DNA of 64,000 bases from Aeromonas jandaei (GTDB lineage: Bacteria; Pseudomonadota; Gammaproteobacteria; Enterobacterales; Aeromonadaceae): NCBI RefSeq assembly GCF_037890695.1, contig NZ_CP149571.1, forward strand, positions 3,750,001 through 3,814,000. The letters are read 5' to 3'. The notes under the pieces were generated by a model. The model ran no database searches. It was not told the origin of the DNA and was given only the letters and a program-made list of their open reading frames with translations. The position numbers and the translations under genes were made by a program. Shown here piece after piece: positions 28,493 through 38,735 of the stretch; positions within the stretch are counted from its first letter, which is position 1; the number at the start of each line of letters is the position of its first letter.

Positions 28493-29863
28493 TCAGTGCC
28501 AGCCGTCGATGACCAGCAGCTCCAGATCCCGGCGGCTGATGCGCTTGCTGTCCACCTTGACATAGACAGAGCGCTCGGAAGCGGCCAGCAGCACGTCGCT
28601 CACCCCGTCGCAGGCGCGGATCTTCTGCTCCAGAGCCGTATTGGCCTCCACCCCTTCCGGCAGCACGATGCGCAGACTGCTCACGTAAGGGGGCTCGGCC
28701 ATGGTGAGGCTGACCCCGAGCCAGAGCAGCGCCAGCGCGGCGCAGCCGCCAAACACCAGCGAGGCGCCACCCAGGCTGTAGAGCAGACCACCGAGGCTGC
28801 CGCCGATGGCCACCCCGATAAACTGGCTGGTGGAGTAGATCCCCATGGCGGTGCCCTTGTAGCCGGGGGGCGACTCCTTGCTAATAAGAGAGGGCAGCAA
28901 CGCCTCCATCACGTTGAAACCGATGAAGAAGATCTGCAGGCCGGCGAGCAGGCCCCACAGCTGCAGCCCGCTCTGCCAGAGCACCAGCTCGGCGACGAGC
29001 ATCACCAGCACGCAAATCTGGAACACCCGCTTCATCTTTCTACGCTTCTCGGCATAGATGATGAAGGGCACCACGCTGACGAAAGCGATCAGCATGGTGA
29101 CCAGATAGGCTTGCCACTGGCTGTCGCGGGGCAAGCCGGCACGCTCCAGCAGCGGCGGCAGCGCCACGAAGCTCGACATCAGCAGGGTGTGTACACAGAG
29201 GATGCCGAAGTTGAGCTTGAGCAGGCGCGGGTTGGTCAGCACGGTGCGCATCCCCCCTTTCACCATGCCGGACTCGCGATTGAGCAGGTGGTCGCTCGGA
29301 GTCGGCACCAGCCAGAGGGTAACGGCGATGCCCGCCAGCGCCAGCAGGGCGATCAGCCAGAACAGGCCGGAGAGCCCCAGCGCATGAGTGATGAGGGGGC
29401 CGGTCACCATGGCGATGGCGAAAGTGATGCCAAAGCTCACCCCGATAAAAGCCATCGCCTTGGTGCGGTTCTGCTCGCGGGTGAGATCAGACAAGAGCGC
29501 CATCACGGCGGCGGAGATGGCACCGCTCCCCTGCAGGGCGCGGCCGAGGATCACCCCCCAGATGGAGTGAGTCAGCGCCGCGATCACGCTGCCGAGAGCA
29601 AACATCAGCAGGCCGCCGACGATGAGGGGCTTGCGGCCCACCTTGTCGGAGAGCAGGCCAAACGGGATCTGGAACAGCGCCTGGGTCATACCGTAGATGC
29701 CGATGGCCAGGCCGATGAGCGCCTCGGAGGCCCCCGCGAGAGACATGCCGTAGGTGGTCAGCACCGGCAGCACCATAAACATGCCGAGCATGCGCAACGA
29801 GAAGACGGAGCCGAGCGCCCAGGTGGCACGGCGCTCGCCCCTCGTCATGGTGAAATCATTCAT
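28493..29863 (-). CDS. yajR: MFS transporter, YajR-like, with C-terminal YAM domain
   Basis: The 456-residue protein (E. coli YajR is 454) has 12 TM helices of the major facilitator superfamily, with motif A in GLLSDKVGRKPLIVGG and GRALQGSGAISAAVMALLSDLT in TM4-5. A soluble C-terminal ferredoxin-like domain (about 388-456, VSSLRIVLPEGVEANTALEQKIRA) is the YAM domain specific to YajR. It is probably a drug-H+ antiporter; the physiological substrate is unknown. CGAGG precedes the ATG. Confidence 0.88.
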   Translation of the reverse strand: MNDFTMTRGERRATWALGSVFSLRMLGMFMVLPVLTTYGMSLAGASEALIGLAIGIYGMTQALFQIPFGLLSDKVGRKPLIVGGLLMFALGSVIAALTHSIWGVILGRALQGSGAISAAVMALLSDLTREQNRTKAMAFIGVSFGITFAIAMVTGPLITHALGLSGLFWLIALLALAGIAVTLWLVPTPSDHLLNRESGMVKGGMRTVLTNPRLLKLNFGILCVHTLLMSSFVALPPLLERAGLPRDSQWQAYLVTMLIAFVSVVPFIIYAEKRRKMKRVFQICVLVMLVAELVLWQSGLQLWGLLAGLQIFFIGFNVMEALLPSLISKESPPGYKGTAMGIYSTSQFIGVAIGGSLGGLLYSLGGASLVFGGCAALALLWLGVSLTMAEPPYVSSLRIVLPEGVEANTALEQKIRACDGVSDVLLAASERSVYVKVDSKRISRRDLELLVIDGWH

Positions 29864-29967
29864 GATGGCCTCGATAGGTCAGAGAAAAAGAAGAGTAACG
29901 GGGTGGCCGACAGCTGCCATGCCACACCCGATATACGGGAAAAGTGCCCGACGGGGCGGCCCCATAA

Positions 29968-29998
29968 TAACAGAGCCGGGAAAGTTCCCGGCTCTGGA
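29968..29998 (-). terminator. cyo operon terminator
   Basis: The stem CAGAGCCGGGAA/TTCCCGGCTCTG, followed on the minus strand by TTATTAT, lies about 35 nt beyond the cyoE stop. Confidence 0.85.
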
Positions 29999-30030
29999 TT
30001 TCATGCATTTTAGGGGGGCAAGTCACACTA

Positions 30031-30924
30031 TCAGGGCAGCATGCTCACCAGCACGGGAGCTGCTTCCGGTTGGAAATCCACCGACATCATCACGCTGAGA
30101 CAAGTGATGGTGACGATGGAGAACATGAACAGCTTGCGGGCCCAGAGCGCATCATCCACCAGCTGCTTGTAGCCAGACAGCGCCATCCCCAGCCACCAGA
30201 CGCTCACCGCGGTGGCCACCACCAGATACTTGTAGCCGGCATAACCGCCGAGGAACAGCATCAGGGTCGGCACCATAAAGGCCAGGATGTAGAGGGTGAT
30301 GTGGAGCTTGGCCACCGGGATCCCCTTCACCACCGGCAATACCGGGATGTTGGCCGCCTGATAATCCTTGAAGCGGAAGATGGCGATCGCATAGGAGTGC
30401 GGCATCTGCCACAGGCTGAAGATCGCCAGCAGGATCAGCGCCCCCGAGTCGAACTGACCGCTCACCGCACAGTAGCCGATGACAGGTGGCGCAGCGCCGG
30501 AGAGACTGCCAACCAGGGTGCCGTAGACCGAGTGACGCTTCATGTAGAGGCTGTAGACCCCCACATAGACAATGAAGCCCAGCACTGCCAGCAAGGCGGC
30601 CAACGGATTGGCCGCCCAATAGAGCAGTGCAATGCCCGCAATGCCGAGCGCCGTGGCGTACCAGAGCGATACGCCGGGGGCGATCAGACCCTTCACCAGA
30701 GCACGGTTCTTGGTGCGCTCCATGATGCAGTCGATATCCCGGTCGATGTAGTTGTTGAACACGCAACCGGAGGCGACCACCAGTGATACACCGGCCATGG
30801 TCAGAATGAACAGGGGCAAGTCCATGCTCCCCTTGGAGGCCAGCAGGAATCCCCCGATAACCGAGATGAGGTTACCGAAGATGATGCCCGGCTTGGTCAC
30901 TTGCAGGTATTGCTTCATCATCAT
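30031..30924 (-). CDS. cyoE: Protohaem IX farnesyltransferase CyoE
   Basis: This membrane prenyltransferase converts haem B to haem O for the bo3 oxidase. From the ATG at 30924 it has 297 residues (E. coli 296), beginning [18 protein letters not shown]. The two polyprenyl-binding Asp-rich motifs are [12 protein letters not shown] (about 70) and the [15 protein letters not shown] region (about 193). About nine TM helices are present. It is the last gene of cyoABCDE, 11 nt after cyoD. Confidence 0.96.
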   Translation of the reverse strand: MMMKQYLQVTKPGIIFGNLISVIGGFLLASKGSMDLPLFILTMAGVSLVVASGCVFNNYIDRDIDCIMERTKNRALVKGLIAPGVSLWYATALGIAGIALLYWAANPLAALLAVLGFIVYVGVYSLYMKRHSVYGTLVGSLSGAAPPVIGYCAVSGQFDSGALILLAIFSLWQMPHSYAIAIFRFKDYQAANIPVLPVVKGIPVAKLHITLYILAFMVPTLMLFLGGYAGYKYLVVATAVSVWWLGMALSGYKQLVDDALWARKLFMFSIVTITCLSVMMSVDFQPEAAPVLVSMLP

Positions 30925-30935
30925 TGCCAGCCTGC

Positions 30936-31265
30936 TCAGTGGACCATCATGTTGATGTTGAGGTTGTACATGATCCACAGGGAGCCCACGATCACGATGG
31001 CGATGATGAGCACGGTAAAGACCAGTGCAACCAAGTTCCAGCGATCTTCGGACGAGGTGTTCATGTGCAGGAAGTAGCCCAGATGGACGAAGATCTGCAC
31101 CACCGCCATGCCGACCACAGTGGCCAGCACGGGCCCGTGGGAGGCGGAGCCATCCATCACCATCCAGAACGGGATCGCGGTCAGAATGACTGACAGCACG
31201 AAGCCGGTCAGATAGCTCTTGGCGCTGCCGTGGCTGGCGCCGTGATTGTCAACGGAATGACTCAT
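30936..31265 (-). CDS. cyoD: Cytochrome bo3 ubiquinol oxidase subunit IV
   Basis: The 109-residue subunit has three TM helices and a His-containing N-terminus. It is thought to assist assembly of subunit I and the CuB site. It carries the family stretch [18 protein letters not shown] and [14 protein letters not shown]. Its start directly abuts the cyoC stop with no spacer. Confidence 0.95.
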   Translation of the reverse strand: MSHSVDNHGASHGSAKSYLTGFVLSVILTAIPFWMVMDGSASHGPVLATVVGMAVVQIFVHLGYFLHMNTSSEDRWNLVALVFTVLIIAIVIVGSLWIMYNLNINMMVH

Positions 31266-31880
31266 TTACATTGCCCCCATCAGATAGACCACGGTAAAGA
31301 CGCAGATCCACACCACGTCGAGGAAGTGCCAGAACAGGCTCAGGCACATCAGGCGGGAACGGTTGCGGTCGGTCAGCCCCTTCTTGCTCACCAGCACCAT
31401 CATCACGATGATCCAGATAAGGCCGCTGGTCACGTGGATACCGTGGGTACCGACCAGGGTGAAGAAGGCGGAGAGGAAAGCGCTGCGATCCGGGCCGTAG
31501 CCCTCGGCGATCAGGTGATGGAACTCGTAGATCTCCATCGCGATAAAGCCGGCACCCAGCACGAAAGTCACCAGCAACCAGCCATTGACGGCGGATAGCT
31601 GGTTCTTGTTCATCGCCAGCATGGCAAAACCGAAGGTTATGCTGCTAAAGAGCAGCAGCATGGTTTCGCCAAACACGAACGGCAGCTCGAAGATATCCTT
31701 GCCGCTCGGGCCGCCGGCGGTGCCGTTGACCAGGACTGCATAGGTTGCAAACAGGCATGCAAACAGGATGCAGTCACTCATCAGGTAGATCCAGAAACCG
31801 AATACCTTGTTGGCACCGGCATCGTGGTGCCCATGGTCATGGGCACCGTCGTGAGTGTGATGTAGAACGTCGGTCGCCAT
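31266..31880 (-). CDS. cyoC: Cytochrome bo3 ubiquinol oxidase subunit III
   Basis: The ATG at 31880 gives 204 residues, the E. coli CyoC length. The start [20 protein letters not shown] has an unusually His-rich N-terminus before five TM helices. Subunit III stabilises the oxidase core. Conserved stretches are [23 protein letters not shown] and [17 protein letters not shown]. The gap to cyoB is 4 nt. Confidence 0.95.
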   Translation of the reverse strand: MATDVLHHTHDGAHDHGHHDAGANKVFGFWIYLMSDCILFACLFATYAVLVNGTAGGPSGKDIFELPFVFGETMLLLFSSITFGFAMLAMNKNQLSAVNGWLLVTFVLGAGFIAMEIYEFHHLIAEGYGPDRSAFLSAFFTLVGTHGIHVTSGLIWIIVMMVLVSKKGLTDRNRSRLMCLSLFWHFLDVVWICVFTVVYLMGAM

Positions 31881-31884
31881 TGCT

Positions 31885-33861
31885 TCACGCCACCTTGTTG
31901 ATATTTTCAAAATGCTGACGCTCGATCCGCTCGATCTCGTCAACCTGCACGTAGTAATCCACGTCGTCGTTGAAGCTGTGGATGATCCAGCTCGCAATCA
32001 TGCCGATGAAGCCGGCGATGGCCATCCACCAGATGTGCCAGACCATGGCAAAACCAAACACGGTGGCAAAGCCTGCGATGATGACCCCGGCCCCGGTGTT
32101 TTTGGGCATATGAATCGGGTCATAGTGCTCGGGCTGCTGATAGGCAGAACCGTCCTGCTTGGCTTCCCAGAAGGCATCCAGTCCCTTGATCTTCGGCTCG
32201 ATGGCGAAGTTGTAGAAGGGCGGCGGGGAAGAGGTTGCCCACTCCAGGGTACGGCCACCCCAGGGGTCACCGGTCAGATCGCGGTTCTGCTCGCGGTCGC
32301 GGATGCTGACCACCAGCTGGATCACCTGACACAGCACACCCACGGCAATCAGCGCGGCACCACAGGCAGCCACTACCAGCCAGCCATGGAACTGGGGATC
32401 CAGATGCTGGCTGACGCGACGGGTCATGCCCATGAAGCCCAGCACGTAGAGCGGCATGAAGGCAACGAAGAAGCCGACAATCCAGAACCAGAAGGCGCGC
32501 TTGCCCCAGACATCGTTGAGCTTGAAGCCGAACGCTTTCGGGAACCAGTAGGTGATACCGGCGAAGCAGCCGAACACCACACCGCCGATGATGACGTTGT
32601 GGAAGTGGGCGATCAGGAACAGGCTGTTGTGCAGCACGAAGTTGGCCGCCGGTACCGAGAGCAGTACCCCGGTCATGCCGCCGATGCTGAAGGTAATGAT
32701 GAAGCCGACGGTCCACAACATGGGTGAGGTGAACTCGATACGCCCCCGGTACATGGTGAACAGCCAGTTGAAGATCTTCACCCCGGTCGGGATGGAGATG
32801 ATCATGGTGGTAATGCCGAAGAAGGCATTCACGTTGGCGCCGGAGCCCATGGTGAAGAAGTGGTGCAGCCAGACAATGAAGGAGAGCACGGTAATGGCGA
32901 CGGTCGCCCACACCAGCGAGGTATAACCGAACAGCTTCTTCTTGCTGAAGGTAGCCACCACTTCGGAGAAGATCCCGAACACCGGCAGCACCAGAATGTA
33001 CACCTCGGGGTGACCCCAGGCCCAGATCAGGTTGATGTACATCATCATGTTGCCACCCATGTCATTGGTAAAGAAATGGGTGCCAAGGTAACGGTCGGCG
33101 GTGAGCAGGGCCACCGTGACGGTCAGGATCGGGAAGGAGGCGATGATCAGGATGTTGGCGCACAGGGCGGTCCAGGTGAACACCGGCAGACGCATCATGG
33201 TCATGCCCGGGGCACGCATCTTGATGATGGTGGCGAAGAAGTTGACGCCGGTCAGCAAAGTGCCCAACCCCGAGATCTGCAGACTCCAGATCCAGTAGTC
33301 GACCCCGACCCCCGGACTGTACTCCAGCCCCGACAGCGGCGGATAGGCCAGCCAGCCAGTCTGGGCAAATTCACCAACCCCGAGGGAGATGTTGATCAGC
33401 ACCACGGCGGCGGCGGTGAACCAGAAGCTCACGTTGTTGAGGAAGGGGAAGGCCACGTCACGGGCACCGATCTGCAGCGGTACCACAATGTTCATCAGAC
33501 CGATAACCAGTGGCATCGCCACGAAGAAGATCATGATGACGCCGTGGGCGGTGAAGATCTGGTCATAGTGATGCGGTGGCAGAATGCCGTCGCTGCCGGC
33601 CGAAGCCATCACCTGTTGGGTGCGCATCATCACCGCATCGGCGAAACCGCGCAGCAGCATCACCATGCCGAGGATGAGATACATGATCCCGAGGCGCTTG
33701 TGATCCACCGAGGTGAGCCACTCTTTCCACAGATATTGCCACTTGCCGAAATAGGTGATGAGACCGGCGACAGCCAGCCCCCCCAGAATGATTCCGGCCA
33801 CCGTCACCATGATGATGGGTTCATGGTACGGAATGGCGTCGAGCGTTAATTTTCCAAACAT
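31885..33861 (-). CDS. cyoB: Cytochrome bo3 ubiquinol oxidase subunit I
   Basis: This is the catalytic haem-copper subunit that reduces O2 to water with proton pumping. The 658-residue protein (E. coli 663) has about 15 TM helices. The CuB cross-linked His-Tyr is in [20 protein letters not shown], the other CuB histidines are in [10 protein letters not shown], and the haem-binding His pair is in [13 protein letters not shown]. The D-channel acids are in the N-terminal helices. It starts 2 nt after the cyoA stop. Confidence 0.97.
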   Translation of the reverse strand: MFGKLTLDAIPYHEPIIMVTVAGIILGGLAVAGLITYFGKWQYLWKEWLTSVDHKRLGIMYLILGMVMLLRGFADAVMMRTQQVMASAGSDGILPPHHYDQIFTAHGVIMIFFVAMPLVIGLMNIVVPLQIGARDVAFPFLNNVSFWFTAAAVVLINISLGVGEFAQTGWLAYPPLSGLEYSPGVGVDYWIWSLQISGLGTLLTGVNFFATIIKMRAPGMTMMRLPVFTWTALCANILIIASFPILTVTVALLTADRYLGTHFFTNDMGGNMMMYINLIWAWGHPEVYILVLPVFGIFSEVVATFSKKKLFGYTSLVWATVAITVLSFIVWLHHFFTMGSGANVNAFFGITTMIISIPTGVKIFNWLFTMYRGRIEFTSPMLWTVGFIITFSIGGMTGVLLSVPAANFVLHNSLFLIAHFHNVIIGGVVFGCFAGITYWFPKAFGFKLNDVWGKRAFWFWIVGFFVAFMPLYVLGFMGMTRRVSQHLDPQFHGWLVVAACGAALIAVGVLCQVIQLVVSIRDREQNRDLTGDPWGGRTLEWATSSPPPFYNFAIEPKIKGLDAFWEAKQDGSAYQQPEHYDPIHMPKNTGAGVIIAGFATVFGFAMVWHIWWMAIAGFIGMIASWIIHSFNDDVDYYVQVDEIERIERQHFENINKVA

Positions 33862-33863
33862 CG

Positions 33864-34907
33864 TTATTCCTCGGATCCCGCTTTCACAGAGTTGTCATCC
33901 ATTGCCATCTTCATATGGCTGGCATGATCCATGTGTTCGTCTTGCGCCATGTCGCCATGGTTCATCTGTGAGTGATCCATCCCCTGATGGGTCATGGTCT
34001 CCCCCTGTGCCATGGGCATCTCATGGGTCATCCCCTGATGCTGGCCGTGCTTCATGTCCCCCATGAACTTGTTGATCAGAGTGACAAACAGTTTCGGATC
34101 GGCACTGGAGAAGTACTCCACCGGATGGAACTCGCTCGGTTTGGCCAGCGCATTGAACTGATCCATGGTGATCAGCTGTTTTGGCGACGCCTTTACCTTG
34201 GCAACCCAGGCATCAAAACCTGCCTGATCCGGTGTAGCGATGGCATTGAACTTCATGCCCGAGAAACCGGCACCGCTGTAGCTGCTGGAGATGCCGTCAT
34301 ACTGGCCCGGCTCGTTGGCAATGAGGTGCAGCTTGGTCTGCATGCCCGCCATCGCATATATCTGGCCGCCAAGACGCGGAATGAAGAAGGAGTTCATCAC
34401 GGTATCGGAGGTGACCCGGAAATTGACCGGCGTATTGACCGGGAAAGCCAATTCATTCACCGATGCAATACCCAGTTCTGGATAGACAAACAACCACTTC
34501 CAGTCGAGGGAAATAACATCGACCTGAATCGGTTTCACCGTGGAATCCAGCGGTTTGTAAGGATCCAGTTCGTGAGATGTTTTCCAGGTAATAGTGGCAA
34601 GAATAACGATAATAATGACGGGAACGGTCCAGACAACCGCTTCAATCTTGTTGGAGTGAGACCAGTCAGGGGTATATTTGGCGTCGGTATTCGAAGCTCT
34701 GTATTTACGAGAAAATACCACGGCCATAATAATTACAGGGATCACCACGATTAACATCAGGCCAAGGGCCGTCAGTATCAGTGATTTCTGTTCCAGACCA
34801 ATCTGCCCTTTGGGGCTCATCAGAGCCATGTCACAGCCAGTCAGCATGCCGGCGGCCGCGAGCAACAGCAAAGCACCCAAACCCCTCTTTAATGCAAAAG
34901 GTTTCAT
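33864..34907 (-). CDS. cyoA: Cytochrome bo3 ubiquinol oxidase subunit II
   Basis: The 347-residue lipoprotein (E. coli 315) has a lipobox ending MLTGC, two TM helices (about 45-65 and 90-110) and a periplasmic cupredoxin fold without the CuA site, as normal for quinol oxidases ([30 protein letters not shown]). The C-terminus (about 285-340) is a long Met/His/Asp-rich tail with repeated GM-THE, MDHSQM and HMDHASHM units, longer than in E. coli. AAAGGA precedes the ATG. It is the first gene of the operon. Confidence 0.95.
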   Translation of the reverse strand: MKPFALKRGLGALLLLAAAGMLTGCDMALMSPKGQIGLEQKSLILTALGLMLIVVIPVIIMAVVFSRKYRASNTDAKYTPDWSHSNKIEAVVWTVPVIIIVILATITWKTSHELDPYKPLDSTVKPIQVDVISLDWKWLFVYPELGIASVNELAFPVNTPVNFRVTSDTVMNSFFIPRLGGQIYAMAGMQTKLHLIANEPGQYDGISSSYSGAGFSGMKFNAIATPDQAGFDAWVAKVKASPKQLITMDQFNALAKPSEFHPVEYFSSADPKLFVTLINKFMGDMKHGQHQGMTHEMPMAQGETMTHQGMDHSQMNHGDMAQDEHMDHASHMKMAMDDNSVKAGSEE

Positions 34908-35520
34908 GCAGCGTCCTTTATCTTCGCAAGGCTAAAGTTGTAAAAAAAACGCATCATTCTGAACAAAACCTGACTATGTGAACAACATGAAAAATTAATC
35001 TCGATGTTGTGCCCAGGTTGGCGTTTGCATGTAACAGTTGTTAACCCGTGACCAATAACCGGCTGCATAAAACACGCTGGTCATTAATTCATCACACCCT
35101 GCTTTTATTTCAATCAGCTTGGCACCAGAGCTGGAGAACCAACCGCAATTAACCTTGTACTATTCGTGGTCAAATAACGGAATTTGAACTATCTGCATAA
35201 AATACATGCACTATTTCCGCACTGTTTTTGTGCCCTCTGGAAATATGAAAAACGAAAAGGAACTCAATCAAAACCATAATTAATCAAAATGATTTCAAAT
35301 TAATTCCATGGATTCGGCAAGGTTTTGTCTCATAAATATGCAAAGTGGAGACATCTACCCCTGTTTTGGCCATTACAAGCTTCATCATTTTGTTTAATAA
35401 GTTATTATCAAAGCCATGGACTCTACCGGGATATGACGGTAGGTTGCGTCCCCTTGCTGCTTGCCAGCTACCATTTCAGCTCTGTGCTTTTTTTCAACGC
35501 TTCAAACAACAGGGATTGCC
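34908..35520. promoter_or_regulatory. Divergent cyoA / FAD-dehydrogenase control region
   Basis: About 610 nt of AT-rich DNA between divergent genes with no credible coding frame. It includes GTTGTTAACCC near 35037, which contains the TGTTAA core typical of ArcA sites, and an inverted repeat CTACCG/CGGTAG at 35423-35442 about 80 nt before the dehydrogenase start. Both are weak leads. Promoters for both operons must lie here. Confidence 0.45.
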
Positions 35521-37446
35521 ATGAGCATCACACGCAGAGATTTTCTCAATGGCGTCGCCATCACCATCGCAGCAGGCATCGCCCCCATCAACCTGCTCAA
35601 GGCTGCCGAAGGCGGCAGCGCGCTGGCTGACAAGACGCTGGTCTACCCGCCCGCCCTCACCGGCCTGCGCGGCAACCACCCGGGCTCTTTCGAACCGGCC
35701 CACAGCATTGCCCGCGATGGCAAACAGTATGACTTTGCCAATGTTCCCCTTGAGGGAGAGTACGATCTGGTGATCGTCGGCGCCGGCATCAGCGGTCTGG
35801 CCGCCGCCTGCTTCTATCAGCAACTGCTCGGCGCGGATAAAAAGATCCTGCTGCTCGACAACCACGATGACTTCGGCGGCCACGCCAAGCGCAACGAGTT
35901 CACCACCCCCGATGGCCTGCGTCTGGGTTACGGCGGCAGTGAATCCCTGCAATCGCCGCGCTCGGTCTACAGCCCGGTGGCGCTCGGCCTGCTCAAGGCG
36001 CTGGAGGTCAACATCGACGAGCTGGCCGCCGGCTTCCAGCAGACTTTCTATCCGGATCTGGGGCTCAGCCGCGGTGTCTATTTCGACGAAAAGCACTTTG
36101 GCGTCAACAAGATAGTGAACGGCGATCCGGGCCATAACGTGGCGGATGACATCCCGCGCGATCGCCTGAATGGCCGTCCGCTGGCGGAGTTTATCGGTGA
36201 CTTCCCGCTCGATGATGCCGACAAGGCTGCCCTGCTGGCCCTGCACGAGGAGAAGACCGACTACCTGAGCGGCATGACCCGCGAGCAGCAGGACGAGTGG
36301 ATCACCCGCAACAGCTACACCACCTTCCTGCGCGACAAGGTGGGCCTGAGCGAACGTGCCATCACCTACTTCCAGCAACGTACCAACGATTTTCAGGCCG
36401 TCGGCATCGATGCCACCGCCTGCGCTGACGCCCGCCTCTGTGCCCTGCCCGGCTTTGGCGGCCTCAACCTGACGCCGCTCGATGCCGAGGAGCAGGCCGA
36501 GCTGGACGATCCCTACATCTTCCACTTCCCGGATGGCAACGCCGGTCTCACCCGCCTGATGGTGCGCAAGCTCATCCCGCAGGTGGCACCGGGTCACACC
36601 ATGCAGGATGTGGTGCTGGCCAAGTTTGACTACAGCAAGCTCGATCTGCCGGAGCACAAGGTACAGCTGCGCCTTGGCAGTACCGCCCTGCAGGCGAAAA
36701 ACGTGCGCCTCGCCGATGGCAAGCTGGCTGTGGACGTCACCTATATCAAAGAAGGGAAACTGCACCGGGTGCGCGCCAAACAGTCGATCATGGCTGGCTA
36801 CAACATGATGATCCCCTACATGGTGCCCGAGATGCCGGAGCCCCAGAAAGAGGCGCTGCGCCAGAACGTCAAGGCACCGCTGGTCTACACCAAGGTGGTG
36901 ATCAAAAACTGGCAAGCCTTCGTCAAGCTCGGGGTGCACGAGGTCTACTCCCCGGCAGCCCCTTACAGCCGGGTCAAGCTCGACTATCCGGTCAGCATGG
37001 GTGGCTATGAGCATCCCAAGAGCCCGGATCAGCCGATGTGCCTGCACATGGTCTATGTGCCGACCCTGCCGGGCAGCGGCCTGTCGGCCCGCGAACAGTC
37101 CCGCAAGGGGCGCGCCATGATCCTTGGCATGCCGTTCGAGCAGCATGAACAGATGATCCGCGAACAGCTGCAGGGGATGCTGGGCAGCGCCGGTTTCAAC
37201 CATGAGCAGGATATCCTCGCCATCACGGTCAACCGCTGGTCCCACGGCTACTCCTATGTCACCAACACCCTGTTTGATGACGAGGAGCAGTGCGAGAAGT
37301 GGGTCGAGCTGGGGCGCAAGCCGGTCGGCAACATCACTATCGCCAACTCGGATTCGGGCTGGAGCCCCTACGCTCACGCCGCCATTGACGAGGCATGGCG
37401 CGCCGTCAACGAGCTGGTCGCCATGACCAAGGGAGGTGCCCAATGA
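35521..37446 (+). CDS. Tat-exported FAD-dependent dehydrogenase (spermidine dehydrogenase-like)
   Basis: The 641-residue flavoprotein begins with a Tat signal (TRRDFLNGVAITIAAGIAP) and then an FAD Rossmann motif, YDLVIVGAGISGLAAAC (GxGxxG about 87-92), with GGHAKRNEF shortly after and a C-terminal flavin segment SDSGWSPYAHAAIDEAWRAV. It resembles amine-oxidase-fold dehydrogenases such as Pseudomonas spermidine dehydrogenase. The start at 35521 has AGGGA 7 nt upstream. The next gene encodes a three-haem cytochrome c, overlapping by ATGA, which would accept its electrons in the periplasm. The substrate, polyamine or other, is an inference. Confidence 0.72.
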   Translation: MSITRRDFLNGVAITIAAGIAPINLLKAAEGGSALADKTLVYPPALTGLRGNHPGSFEPAHSIARDGKQYDFANVPLEGEYDLVIVGAGISGLAAACFYQQLLGADKKILLLDNHDDFGGHAKRNEFTTPDGLRLGYGGSESLQSPRSVYSPVALGLLKALEVNIDELAAGFQQTFYPDLGLSRGVYFDEKHFGVNKIVNGDPGHNVADDIPRDRLNGRPLAEFIGDFPLDDADKAALLALHEEKTDYLSGMTREQQDEWITRNSYTTFLRDKVGLSERAITYFQQRTNDFQAVGIDATACADARLCALPGFGGLNLTPLDAEEQAELDDPYIFHFPDGNAGLTRLMVRKLIPQVAPGHTMQDVVLAKFDYSKLDLPEHKVQLRLGSTALQAKNVRLADGKLAVDVTYIKEGKLHRVRAKQSIMAGYNMMIPYMVPEMPEPQKEALRQNVKAPLVYTKVVIKNWQAFVKLGVHEVYSPAAPYSRVKLDYPVSMGGYEHPKSPDQPMCLHMVYVPTLPGSGLSAREQSRKGRAMILGMPFEQHEQMIREQLQGMLGSAGFNHEQDILAITVNRWSHGYSYVTNTLFDDEEQCEKWVELGRKPVGNITIANSDSGWSPYAHAAIDEAWRAVNELVAMTKGGAQ

Positions 37447-38525
37447 GCCGCGCCCTGTCACTGACTGCCAGCGCCCTGATGCTGGCGCTGCCCGCCCTTG
37501 CCGCCCACGCGGCTCCCGCCATGTCGGCGGGTGAGTACGTTGCCAAGCTCGGCGATTGCGCCGCCTGTCACACCAGCGAGGCAAGCAAACCGCTGGCGGG
37601 CGGCAAAGGGTTCCCGACCCCCATCGGCACCGTATTTGCCACCAACATCACCCCCGACAAGAGTTACGGCATCGGCAACTACAGCCTGCCGGAGTTCCTC
37701 AAGGTGATGCGCGAAGGGGTAGCCCGCGATGGGCATCGCCTCTATCCGGCCATGCCCTACACCGCCTACGCCAAGATGAGCGACGAGGATCTTACCGCCC
37801 TCTACCACTACCTGATGCAGGATGTGCAGCCGCTGGCGGTGGCCAACAAGGAGAGCGACATCCCCTGGCCGCTCAACATGCGCTGGCCGCTGATGGGGTG
37901 GAACTGGGTCTATCACGATGACAGCCGCTTCACCCCGGTCGCTGGCAAGAGCGAAGAGTGGAACCGCGGCGCCTATCTGGTACAGGGTGCCGGTCACTGC
38001 GGCAGCTGCCACACCCCGCGCGGCCTCGGCATGCAGGAGAAAGCGCTGACCGAGGCGGATCCCGTCTACCTGAGCGGTGCCGCCCTCGACGGCTGGTATG
38101 CTCCCGATATTCGCGGCAGCCGCTACGACAAGCAGGCGCTGATCGACCTGCTGAAAACCGGCCGCAGCCAGCATCAGGCTGTCGCAGGCCCGATGGCGGA
38201 AGTGATCACTCACAGCAGCCAGTACTTCAGCGACGCCGATCTGGCCAGCATCGCCACCTACCTCACCGACCTGAAAGCGGAGCCGGCGGTAGCGAAAGGT
38301 GCCCGCGCCTATGCCAGTGCCGGCGGAAAGGCGGACTACGCCATGTACTGTTCCACCTGCCACGGGGTCGATGGCAAGGGCAATGACCACGTCATCCCCT
38401 CGCTGGGGAACAACCGCACCGTGCTGGCGGACGATCCGGCGAGCCTGCTCAACGTGTTGCTGCATGGCGCCGAGACGCCCATCACCCGCGGTCATCTCGG
38501 CTACCACATGCCGGGCTATGGCTGA
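37443..38525 (+). CDS. Three-haem cytochrome c, electron acceptor of the dehydrogenase (C-terminally truncated)
   Basis: After a signal peptide (ending LPALAAHA) there are three CXXCH haem motifs: CAACH (about residue 39), CGSCH (about 185) and CSTCH (about 302). Each module has the usual Met axial ligand, the last in GYHMPGYG. This is the architecture of cytochrome subunits of membrane flavo-dehydrogenases that pass electrons to ubiquinone. The frame ends at TGA 38523-38525, immediately after MPGYG, where relatives have Trp. The next 40 in-frame codons (38526-38648) continue the family helix, with ELVNTLRASWGN, before TAA. The annotated 360-residue product therefore lacks its C-terminal helix. 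GGAGGT precedes the ATG. Confidence 0.85.
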   Translation: MSRALSLTASALMLALPALAAHAAPAMSAGEYVAKLGDCAACHTSEASKPLAGGKGFPTPIGTVFATNITPDKSYGIGNYSLPEFLKVMREGVARDGHRLYPAMPYTAYAKMSDEDLTALYHYLMQDVQPLAVANKESDIPWPLNMRWPLMGWNWVYHDDSRFTPVAGKSEEWNRGAYLVQGAGHCGSCHTPRGLGMQEKALTEADPVYLSGAALDGWYAPDIRGSRYDKQALIDLLKTGRSQHQAVAGPMAEVITHSSQYFSDADLASIATYLTDLKAEPAVAKGARAYASAGGKADYAMYCSTCHGVDGKGNDHVIPSLGNNRTVLADDPASLLNVLLHGAETPITRGHLGYHMPGYG

Positions 38526-38648
38526 ACCATGGATGACGAGCGGATCGCCGAGCTGGTCAATACGTTGCGCGCCTCCTGGGGCAACGAGGGGCAGGCGATC
38601 AAGGCTGCTGCCGTCAAGGCCCAGCGCGAGCTGCACGGCAAGGAGTAA
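38526..38648 (+). pseudogene. Detached C-terminal segment of the cytochrome c
   Basis: In frame with the cytochrome after the TGA, these 40 codons read TMDDERIAELVNTLRASWGN and then a Lys/Ala-rich helix ending ELHGKE. The WGN motif is a typical end of this cytochrome family. A single TGG to TGA change would explain the break. It could be a sequencing error, a strain-specific mutation, or a readthrough site. Confidence 0.8.
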
Positions 38649-38683
38649 GGGCAAGCCGCTCTCGCTTGGCCAAGCGCCATAAA

Positions 38684-38710
38684 AAACGGGCCTCCACTGG
38701 AGGCCCGTTT
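38684..38710. terminator. Bidirectional terminator after the cytochrome gene
   Basis: A perfect 12-bp stem AAACGGGCCTCC/GGAGGCCCGTTT with a 3-nt loop and an A-run upstream serves the cytochrome operon and the convergent DUF3634 gene. Confidence 0.9.
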
Positions 38711-38735
38711 GCTATCTGATGCACTCGGACTGCTT

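Noticed and set aside
27659..30013. A very long + strand open frame opposite the MFS transporter and DUF805 genes
   Set aside because: The minus-strand frames show clear MFS and DUF805 features. The long antisense frame is a GC-rich shadow without domains, ribosome-binding site or signal.
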